Shown in pieces: positions 57,905 to 64,000 of a stretch of DNA of 64,000 nucleotides. The notes under the pieces are model-generated. The model saw nothing but the letters and a program-made list of their open reading frames with translations. It made no database searches and was not told where the DNA came from. Each line of letters begins with the position of its first letter. Position 1 is the first letter of the stretch. The DNA lies in contig NZ_JARSBP010000003.1 of the NCBI RefSeq assembly GCF_029623955.1, positions 434,001 through 498,000 on the forward strand, in the 5' to 3' direction. Source of the DNA: Mycobacterium sp. 236(2023). Its GTDB lineage: Bacteria > Actinomycetota > Actinomycetes > Mycobacteriales > Mycobacteriaceae. The position numbers and the translations under genes were made by a program.

Positions 57905-60049
57905 ATGGCTGAGAACACCATCAAGTGGGACAAGGATGCCGACGGCATCGTCACCCTGACGCTGGACGACCCGACCGGGTCCGCCAACGTGATGAACGAG
58001 CACTACAAGGAATCCATGCACAACGCCGTGGAAAAGCTTGTAGCGGAGAAGGATTCGATCACCGGCGTCGTTATCGCCAGCGCGAAGAAGACCTTCTTCG
58101 CCGGCGGTGACCTCAAGGGCATGATGAACGTCGGCCCTGACAACGCGGCCGAATCGTTCGCCGAGGTCGAGTTCATCAAGGCAGACCTGCGCAAGCTGGA
58201 GACCCTCGGCGTGCCCGTGGTCGCCGCGATCAACGGCGCGGCCCTCGGTGGCGGCCTGGAGATCGCGCTGGCGTGTCACCATCGCATCGCCTCCGACACC
58301 AAGGGCGTCGTCATCGGCCTGCCCGAGGTCACCCTCGGCCTGCTGCCCGGTGGCGGTGGCGTCGCCCGCACCACGCGCATGTTCGGCATCCAGAAGGCCT
58401 TCATGGAGGTCCTCTCGCAGGGCACCCGCTTCAAGCCGGGCAAGGCCAAGGACATCGGGCTGATCGACGAATTGGTCGGCAGCGTCGAGGAATTGATCCC
58501 GGCCGCGAAGGCGTGGATCAAGGCCAACCCCGAGTCCCACACCCAGCCCTGGGACCAGAAGGGCTACAAGATGCCCGGCGGCACCCCGTCGAGCCCGGCG
58601 CTCGCGGCGATCCTGCCGTCGTTCCCGGCGCTGCTGCGCAAGCAGCTCAAGGGTGCGCCGATGCCGGCACCGCGGGCCATCCTGGATGCGGTCGTCGAGG
58701 GTGCGCAGGTCGACTTCGACACCGCCAGCCGCATCGAGAGCCGCTACTTCACCACGCTGGTCACCGGCCAGACGGCCAAGAACATGATCCAGGCGTTCTT
58801 CCTGGATCTGCAGACCATCAACGGTGGCGGTTCGCGTCCCGACGGCATCGAACCGAAGAAGATCAACAAGATCGGCGTGCTCGGCGCGGGCATGATGGGC
58901 GCGGGTATCGCCTACGTCTCGGCCAAGGCCGGTTATGACGTTGTGCTCAAGGATGTTTCGCTCGAAGCCGCGCAGAAGGGCAAGGGCTACTCCGAGAAGC
59001 TCGAGGCCAAGGCGCTCGAGCGCGGCCGCACGACGCAGGAGAAGTCCGACGCGCTGCTCGGTCGCATCACGCCGACCGCCGACGCTGCCGACCTCAAGGG
59101 TGTCGACTTCGTCATCGAGGCCGTGTTCGAGTCGGTTGAGCTGAAGCACAAGGTGTTCCAGGAGATCGAGGACGTCGTCGAGCCCAATGCGGTGCTCGGC
59201 TCGAACACCTCCACGCTGCCGATCACCGGTCTCGCGGCCGGCGTGAAGCGCCAGGAGGACTTCATCGGCATCCACTTCTTCTCCCCGGTCGACAAGATGC
59301 CGCTGGTGGAGATCATCAAGGGCGAGAAGACTTCTGACGAAGCGCTGGCCCGGGTGTTCGACTACACCCTGGCCATCGGCAAGACCCCGATCGTCGTCAA
59401 TGACAGCCGCGGCTTCTTCACCAGCCGTGTCATCGGCACGTTCGTCAACGAGGCGCTCGCGATGCTCGGTGAGGGTGTCGCGCCGGCCAGCATCGAGCAG
59501 GCAGGTTCGCAGGCCGGCTACCCGGCCCCGCCGCTGCAGTTGTCGGACGAGCTCAACCTGGAGCTGATGCAGAAGATCGCCATCGCGACCCGCAAGGCCG
59601 TCGAGGACGAGGGCGGCACCTACACGCCGCACCCGGCCGAGGCCGTCGTCAACAAGATGATCGAGATCGGCCGTCCGTCGCGCCTCAAGGGTGCCGGCTT
59701 CTACGAGTACGTGGACGGCAAGCGCGTCGGGCTGTGGTCGGGACTCGCCGAGACATTCTCGGGTGACGGTGATGTCCCGCTGCAGGATGCGATCGACCGC
59801 ATGCTGTTCGCCGAGGCTCTGGAGACCCAGAAGTGCCTCGATGAGGGCGTGCTCACCTCGACCGCTGATGCGAACATCGGCTCGATCATGGGCATCGGTT
59901 TCCCGCCCTACACCGGTGGCTCGGCGCAGTTCATCGTCGGCTACGAGGGTGCCGGCGGTGTCGGCAAGGAGGCCTTCGTTGCCCGTGCCAAGGAGCTGGC
60001 AGCCAAGTACGGTGAGCGCTTCAACCCGCCCGCTTCGCTTCTGTCGTAA
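57905..60049 (+). CDS. fadB: Multifunctional fatty-acid oxidation protein FadB (enoyl-CoA hydratase / 3-hydroxyacyl-CoA dehydrogenase)
   Basis: The 714-residue protein has an N-terminal crotonase domain ([20 protein letters not shown] and [15 protein letters not shown], with the catalytic Glu), then an NAD-binding domain ([18 protein letters not shown]) and the dehydrogenase C-terminal part ([16 protein letters not shown] with the catalytic His, then [11 protein letters not shown]). It hydrates enoyl-CoA and oxidises the 3-hydroxy product for FadA. Start ATG follows fadA by 6 bases. It is the Rv0860 orthologue. A strong hairpin follows. Confidence 0.95.
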   Translation: MAENTIKWDKDADGIVTLTLDDPTGSANVMNEHYKESMHNAVEKLVAEKDSITGVVIASAKKTFFAGGDLKGMMNVGPDNAAESFAEVEFIKADLRKLETLGVPVVAAINGAALGGGLEIALACHHRIASDTKGVVIGLPEVTLGLLPGGGGVARTTRMFGIQKAFMEVLSQGTRFKPGKAKDIGLIDELVGSVEELIPAAKAWIKANPESHTQPWDQKGYKMPGGTPSSPALAAILPSFPALLRKQLKGAPMPAPRAILDAVVEGAQVDFDTASRIESRYFTTLVTGQTAKNMIQAFFLDLQTINGGGSRPDGIEPKKINKIGVLGAGMMGAGIAYVSAKAGYDVVLKDVSLEAAQKGKGYSEKLEAKALERGRTTQEKSDALLGRITPTADAADLKGVDFVIEAVFESVELKHKVFQEIEDVVEPNAVLGSNTSTLPITGLAAGVKRQEDFIGIHFFSPVDKMPLVEIIKGEKTSDEALARVFDYTLAIGKTPIVVNDSRGFFTSRVIGTFVNEALAMLGEGVAPASIEQAGSQAGYPAPPLQLSDELNLELMQKIAIATRKAVEDEGGTYTPHPAEAVVNKMIEIGRPSRLKGAGFYEYVDGKRVGLWSGLAETFSGDGDVPLQDAIDRMLFAEALETQKCLDEGVLTSTADANIGSIMGIGFPPYTGGSAQFIVGYEGAGGVGKEAFVARAKELAAKYGERFNPPASLLS

Positions 60050-60072
60050 CGGACCGGCTCTTAAGCCACGAG

Positions 60073-60120
60073 TGCACGCTTTCTGACGAGAATCACGAAT
60101 AATCCGTCAGAAAGCGTGCA
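60073..60120. terminator. 16-bp perfect hairpin after fadB
   Basis: TGCACGCTTTCTGACG (60073-60088) and CGTCAGAAAGCGTGCA (60105-60120) are exact reverse complements with a 16-base loop. It lies 24 bases after the fadB stop and ends shortly before CGTTTT, consistent with termination of the fadAB transcript. Confidence 0.75.
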
Positions 60121-60128
60121 TTCACGTT

Positions 60129-60287
60129 TTATGGGCGTGCGTCCGACGCCGGATCCGGTCGTACCCCGTGGGCCAGCCCGTTCGCGGTGTGTACTCCCGC
60201 GGCGAACTGCAATAGCGGCCGGATTGCGTTGTGGCGGGCCAACTTCGACTGCAGGCGAGCTGTCAGGGTGTTTGGCTTGTAGAACAT
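60129..60287 (-). CDS. Possible 52-residue small ORF
   Basis: A 52-residue frame starts at an ATG with GAGG just upstream and reads MFYKPNTLTARLQSKLARH, then an amphipathic NAIRPLLQFAAGVHTANGLA and a polar tail. Composition is protein-like and the frame fills most of the gap between fadB and the GlxA-type gene, which would otherwise be about 309 bases without a gene. The ribosome site is very close to the start, and no homologue is recognised, so it may equally be chance or a gene remnant. Confidence 0.35.
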   Translation of the reverse strand: MFYKPNTLTARLQSKLARHNAIRPLLQFAAGVHTANGLAHGVRPDPASDARP

Positions 60288-60346
60288 GACCTCAATGCTG
60301 CCTGCGCGGTCACCTGACCAACAGTGGCCCTAGTGACGATATTCGT

Positions 60347-60352
60347 TAAGAT
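60347..60352 (+). promoter_or_regulatory. -10 element of a leaderless promoter
   Basis: TAAGAT lies exactly 6 bases before the ATG at 60359, the mycobacterial leaderless arrangement. The heptamer TAGTGAC occurs twice nearby (60331 and 60352 region), flanking the -10, and could be a regulator half-site pair. Confidence 0.5.
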
Positions 60353-60358
60353 AGTGAC

Positions 60359-61345
60359 ATGCATTCTGTCGCGATCCTTGCCTATGACGGCATGTCCGGC
60401 TTCGAATCGGGGGTGGCTGCGGAGATCTTCGGGATGACGGAGCTGTCCGAACGGTTCTCCGCGGGCATCGCCCGGCCGTGGTACTCGGTCAAGCTGTGCT
60501 CGGAAGCCCCCGAGATCCGGCTCCTCGGCGGCGCGACAGTGCGCACGTCGTACGGACTGTCCGATCTGGCGGACGCTGACACCGTCGTGATTCCCAGCGT
60601 CGGCAACGTCGACGCACCGTGCTCGCCCGAACTGCTCGACGCGATCCAGGCCGCCGACGCCCGCGGAGCACGGCTGGTCTCGATCTGCTCCGGAGCCTTC
60701 GCGCTGGCCGCAGCCGGGGTGCTCGACGGCAGGACCGCCACCACTCACTGGATCTACACGGATCTGCTCCGGAAGGCTTACCCGAACGTCGACGTCGACT
60801 CGGCCCCGCTGTACGTCGACAACGGCCGCGTCCTCACCAGTGCCGGCTGCGCCGCGGGTCTGGATCTGTGCCTGCACATCGTGCGCGCCGATCACGGCGT
60901 GCACGTCGCCAACGATGTGGCCCGCAGACTCGTCATCTCGCCGCACCGCAGCGGGGGACAGGCTCAGTACATCGAGACGCCTGTCCCCGAACCAGCGGGC
61001 GACGGCCGCATCGCCAACGGAATGGCATGGGCCCTTGAGCATCTCGACCGGGCGATCACGCTGGACGAATTGGCCGAGCAGTCGACGATGTCGCGCCGAA
61101 GCTATCTGCGGCAATTCGCCAAAGCCACCGGCACCACGCCGATCAAGTGGCTCATCGAACAGCGCATCCAGGCGAGCCTAGCTCTGCTCGAGTCGTCAGA
61201 CTTCTCCATCGAGCAGATCGCGAGCCGGGTGGGCTTCGAATCTCCTGCGACCTACCGACATCACTTCGTGCGCCAGATACACTCCACGCCCAGCGATTAC
61301 CGCGCTGCGTTCACCGGTCAGCCGCGACCTTCTCCAGCGCCGTGA
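60359..61345 (+). CDS. GlxA family regulator (DJ-1/PfpI domain + AraC)
   Basis: The 328-residue protein has an N-terminal DJ-1/PfpI amidotransferase-like domain ([16 protein letters not shown], then [19 protein letters not shown] with the nucleophile-elbow Cys) and a C-terminal AraC double helix-turn-helix ([20 protein letters not shown] and [21 protein letters not shown]). Such regulators control genes for amine or amide catabolism. A leaderless -10 precedes the ATG. It converges with the hydrolase-permease pair (35-base overlap) and may regulate it. Confidence 0.88.
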   Translation: MHSVAILAYDGMSGFESGVAAEIFGMTELSERFSAGIARPWYSVKLCSEAPEIRLLGGATVRTSYGLSDLADADTVVIPSVGNVDAPCSPELLDAIQAADARGARLVSICSGAFALAAAGVLDGRTATTHWIYTDLLRKAYPNVDVDSAPLYVDNGRVLTSAGCAAGLDLCLHIVRADHGVHVANDVARRLVISPHRSGGQAQYIETPVPEPAGDGRIANGMAWALEHLDRAITLDELAEQSTMSRRSYLRQFAKATGTTPIKWLIEQRIQASLALLESSDFSIEQIASRVGFESPATYRHHFVRQIHSTPSDYRAAFTGQPRPSPAP

Positions 61346-62009
61346 CGACCGCATCGGCCGGAGCGTGGGCGCCGAACACTCCGCCTTGCATCGTGATCAT
61401 GTTCAGCGCCGCAACATGATTCGCATAGTCGGTGGCCCCGGTGGCATCGGACACCACGAGGCACTCGTAGCCGCGGTCGTTCGCGTCGCGCATCGTCGTG
61501 TGCACACAGACGTCGGTGGTGATCCCCGTCAAGACGATGTGGGTGATACCGCGACTGGCCAGAATCAGGTCCAGATCGGTGGCGTAGAAGCTGCCTTTGC
61601 CGGGTTTGTCGATGACGGGTTCACCTGCGACAGGCGTCATTTCGGGAACAATCTCCCAGCCCGGCTCGCCCTTCGTCAGAATCCGTCCGCACGGCCCGAG
61701 GGAGCCGATCTCCGCGCCGATCTGTGCCGAACGCCAGCGCTTGTTCGGCGGAAGGTCGGACAGATCGGGCCGGTGGCCTTCGCGGGTGTGGATGACGAAC
61801 AGGCCGGCGTCGCGCGCGGCGCGCAGTACAGTCTGGGCTGGCCCCAACGGAGTTCGCGTCAGCGACAGGTCATAGCCCATCGCGTCGACATAGCCGCCTT
61901 CCCCGCAGAAGTCGACCTGCCAGTCGATGTTGATCAGCGCGGTGCGCTCGCGGGGAATGTCGCCGTCGTAAGGCCAGATGTACGGGTTGGCATCGATCGT
62001 GACGGTCAT
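61311..62009 (-). CDS. Isochorismatase-fold cysteine hydrolase (biuret/ureidoacrylate hydrolase-like)
   Basis: The 232-residue hydrolase has the cysteine-hydrolase triad region: Asp29 in [11 protein letters not shown], a Lys in [11 protein letters not shown], and the nucleophile Cys in [15 protein letters not shown]. The [15 protein letters not shown] segment is like RutB and biuret amidohydrolase, which cut carbamoyl groups from ureido compounds. It overlaps the NCS1 permease by 4 bases (ATGA), so uptake and hydrolysis are coupled. The likely product ammonia or urea would feed nitrogen metabolism. Substrate is not proven. Confidence 0.82.
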   Translation of the reverse strand: MTVTIDANPYIWPYDGDIPRERTALINIDWQVDFCGEGGYVDAMGYDLSLTRTPLGPAQTVLRAARDAGLFVIHTREGHRPDLSDLPPNKRWRSAQIGAEIGSLGPCGRILTKGEPGWEIVPEMTPVAGEPVIDKPGKGSFYATDLDLILASRGITHIVLTGITTDVCVHTTMRDANDRGYECLVVSDATGATDYANHVAALNMITMQGGVFGAHAPADAVVTALEKVAADR

Positions 62010-63340
62010 GCCGACTCTCCACTCATGACGGGCTCGGCTGTCCGAGTGGCCGCAGCTGGTCCGCTGAGATACGACAGCGCCGTAAAGGCGAGGCCACCGA
62101 CCACCATGGCGACGACAGCGTCCGAGAGCTGCGGTGCGTACAGGTGGGTCAGGAGCGCGACGACGGCGCCGATGCCCCAGGCGGCGAACGGCTTCCACGC
62201 CAGTCCCGACACGCTCGGCGTGCGTCGCGCGGCGAACACCAGCTGGTCGAGGATGATGATCACGCCGATGGGCGGAACGAGGACCCCGAGGAGGCTGAGC
62301 CACGTCTCGAAGTAGGACCAGATGCCCGCGACGGCAGCGGCGGTGCCGATGACGCCGAGCACGATCGTCAACTGCCGCATGGTCTTTCCGGTGATGTGGC
62401 CGAAGCCGACGGCTCCGTTGTACAGGCAGTGGGCGCAGACGCTGCCCAGGTTGACGAACACGAACAGCACACCGAGGACGAGCAGAACGCCGCTGTTCTC
62501 GACCAGCACGTGCAGGAAGTCGCCGCCGGTCTTCTCGGCCGCCGCAGACGCTCCGAGTGCGACGACGAACGCCCCGACGAGCTGGGCGATGAAGTACGCG
62601 ATGGGGAATGCGGAGAACGCGGCGAGCGCACCTTCTTTACCGTTGCGCGCCCAGCGGGTGAAATCCGCTGTCATGGTTCCCGAGTCGATGAAGCATGCGA
62701 TCGTCATCGTCACGGCGACACCGAAACTGAACGCGCTCACGCCCGCACCGCCGGCGTATGAGAAGGCCGATCCGACGCCGTTGTCCCGTGCGGCGATGAT
62801 GACTGCCACGACCCCGAGCGGGATGAACAGCGCTGAGGCGATGACGCCGATCCATGAGATCGCTCTGATGCCGACGAAGGTAAGCGCGACGAACAGGACG
62901 CCGGCCAGCAGCGTGATCCACACGGCGCTCCAGCCCATCGAGGCGTTGAGCGTGGAGCCCACCATGCCGGTCTGAAAGGCGAACCAACCGATCACCAGCG
63001 TCGACAGGAATGCCGAGACGATGCGGAAACCCTTGGAGCCGAACGTATCCGCAGCAGTGAGCGCGAAGTTCTTGCCCGATCGGCCGGCGAGATAACTCAA
63101 GGTGCCGACGTAGGCCATCAGGACGAAATCGCCGACGAGGATGGCGATGATGCCGGTGACGAAGCCGAGGTTGTAGACGACGATCCCGGAGAACACTGCC
63201 GAGGTCATGATCATCGGGAAGCCGACCCACACCGCCGAGACGGAGAACAGCGACTTGCGGGCGGAGGCGGGAACGGGTTCGTGCTCGTATTCCTCGCCGA
63301 GTGCGGCGTCGCCCGGGTGGGCGGGAGTGGTGACTGTCAT
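62006..63340 (-). CDS. NCS1-family purine/cytosine-type permease
   Basis: A 444-residue polytopic permease with about 12 hydrophobic helices and the NCS1 pattern: [20 protein letters not shown] at helix 1, [16 protein letters not shown] in helix 3-4, and [19 protein letters not shown] with the helix 6 Asp region. NCS1 carriers move nucleobases, hydantoins or allantoin by proton or sodium symport. The N-terminus ([22 protein letters not shown]) is a cytosolic tail. It is coupled to the cysteine hydrolase and has a candidate operator at its start. Confidence 0.87.
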   Translation of the reverse strand: MTVTTPAHPGDAALGEEYEHEPVPASARKSLFSVSAVWVGFPMIMTSAVFSGIVVYNLGFVTGIIAILVGDFVLMAYVGTLSYLAGRSGKNFALTAADTFGSKGFRIVSAFLSTLVIGWFAFQTGMVGSTLNASMGWSAVWITLLAGVLFVALTFVGIRAISWIGVIASALFIPLGVVAVIIAARDNGVGSAFSYAGGAGVSAFSFGVAVTMTIACFIDSGTMTADFTRWARNGKEGALAAFSAFPIAYFIAQLVGAFVVALGASAAAEKTGGDFLHVLVENSGVLLVLGVLFVFVNLGSVCAHCLYNGAVGFGHITGKTMRQLTIVLGVIGTAAAVAGIWSYFETWLSLLGVLVPPIGVIIILDQLVFAARRTPSVSGLAWKPFAAWGIGAVVALLTHLYAPQLSDAVVAMVVGGLAFTALSYLSGPAAATRTAEPVMSGESA

Positions 63341-63341
63341 G

Positions 63342-63361
63342 TGTATACAGTCGCGTATACA
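63342..63361. promoter_or_regulatory. TGTATAC-N6-GTATACA inverted repeat at the permease start
   Basis: TGTATAC (63342-63348) and GTATACA (63355-63361) form a perfect 7-bp inverted repeat, each half itself containing the palindrome GTATAC. It begins 1 base from the permease ATG (63340). The arrangement is typical of GntR/FadR-type binding; no GntR gene is adjacent. Confidence 0.6.
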
Positions 63362-63431
63362 GATTTCTCAGCGTTAGGCGCGAGTGAAATTCTCGTTACG
63401 CCGTGCGGGGTCGATGAGCCAGAATGGCGGG

Positions 63432-64000
63432 GTGACCGAAAGCCTTACCGCAAGCATGGCGACAGCGCTGAACAGCTATGGCGGCGGGCAGTGTATCGAG
63501 TTCGAGGGCCGTTGGTACACCGGTGACGAGGTTGCCGCGTACGGCCGCGCAATCGCCACGAAGCTGCGCGATGCCGGCGTCGACGACGACGCGCCGGTCG
63601 GGCTGATCGTCCGTAATCGACTCCAGCACGCCGCGGCCATCGCGGGCTTCCTGGCTGCCGGGCGCACACTGGCGATGATCTACTCCTTCCAGTCACCCGA
63701 GGCGATCGCCCGTGACGTGGAGCAGCTCAACCTCTCTGCCGTGGTGGCCGACCGCGAGGATTGGACGGCAGCGGTCGTTGAGGCCGCGCGCCGGACAGGC
63801 AGTGTTGGGATCGCCATCTCGCTCACCGACCCGACCGTCGCCAGCGTGCCCGGCCTGGAGAAGCGCGACACCACCCGCACTCACGCACCCGCCGAACCTG
63901 GGGTCGCCTTGAAGATCCTGACCAGCGGCACCACCGGGCCGCCGAAACGGCAGGCCATCAAGATCCATGTGCTGGAGCGGACCGTCTTCAGCGTGACCGC
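63432..64000 (+). CDS. AMP-dependent acyl-CoA synthetase (partial, cut by window end)
   Basis: The frame from the GTG at 63432 is open to base 64000 and encodes 189 residues. The N-terminal region of the ANL superfamily is visible, with IEFEGRWYTGDEVAAY, VGLIVRNRLQHAAAIAGFLA and the P-loop motif LKILTSGTTGPPKRQ that binds ATP phosphates. It activates a carboxylic acid, probably a fatty or aromatic acid. A GGCGGGG stretch precedes the start. The rest, including the A8 motif and Lys, is outside the window. Confidence 0.8.
   Translation, partial: MTESLTASMATALNSYGGGQCIEFEGRWYTGDEVAAYGRAIATKLRDAGVDDDAPVGLIVRNRLQHAAAIAGFLAAGRTLAMIYSFQSPEAIARDVEQLNLSAVVADREDWTAAVVEAARRTGSVGIAISLTDPTVASVPGLEKRDTTRTHAPAEPGVALKILTSGTTGPPKRQAIKIHVLERTVFSVT

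Overview
The window is a GC-rich actinobacterial chromosome segment that reads as a fast-growing environmental Mycobacterium (Mycolicibacterium type). The evidence is a far / SRPBCC / dapC / fadA / fadB gene set in the order known from M. tuberculosis (Rv0854-Rv0860), a Rv1885c-type secreted chorismate mutase, a 13E12-type HNH gene with a mycobacterial SOS box, F420-type oxidoreductases, tRNAs without encoded CCA, and TANNNT -10 elements placed for leaderless transcripts. No integrase, transposase or CRISPR array is visible. No sequencing-type frameshift was noticed.

Layout. 0-9 kb: a PhnD-like binding protein, a secreted Excalibur protein, a tRNA block (Lys on minus; Glu, Asp, Phe on plus), a VOC protein, chorismate mutase, two TetR regulators around a metallo-hydrolase, a CrtI-like oxidoreductase under a 12-bp inverted repeat, a Zn-finger-UBP gene with a 50-residue companion, and a DUF445 / Abi-alpha pair. 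9.2-13.8 kb: conserved core (SRPBCC, far, two SRPBCC, F420 oxidoreductase, dapC). In M. tuberculosis dapC is followed directly by fadA-fadB; here about 42.8 kb (13.9-56.7 kb) lies between them.

The inserted block is modular. 13.9-23.2 kb holds a branched-chain-amino-acid-type ABC importer (lipoprotein, LivH, fused LivM-LivG, LivF), a beta-hydroxyacid dehydrogenase and an unusual M24 hydrolase, plus an MFS exporter and a second binding protein. These are tied together by copies of the palindrome TGCAATCGATTGCA in their promoters. 23.4-30.8 kb is a lipid or ester module bounded by two ECF sigma genes (esterases, thioesterase, SRPBCC, flavin monooxygenase-like gene, cupin lipoprotein). 30.9-36.2 kb is an aldo/keto reductase - cNMP-sensing histidine kinase - giant LuxR (LAL) operon. 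36.3-42.5 kb is a 2-oxoacid/acetoin-type dehydrogenase (fused E1, E2) with VOC, GntR and GabD1-like genes and paired GntR-type operators. 42.5-45.7 kb holds an FGGY kinase and the SOS-type HNH gene. 45.7-53.3 kb is a divergent urease operon (urtA, fused ureAB, ureC, ureG, ureD, ureE, ureF) with a divergent LuxR regulator. 53.3-56.5 kb holds MarR/RidA, DUF5996, an Old Yellow Enzyme and a small conserved protein.

56.7-60.1 kb returns to core beta-oxidation (fadA-fadB). The right end carries a GlxA-type regulator, an isochorismatase-fold hydrolase with an NCS1 permease, and the start of an acyl-CoA synthetase. Gene density is high. The only gene-poor stretch near 300 bases is 60050-60358, which holds a strong hairpin, a possible 52-residue ORF and a leaderless promoter.
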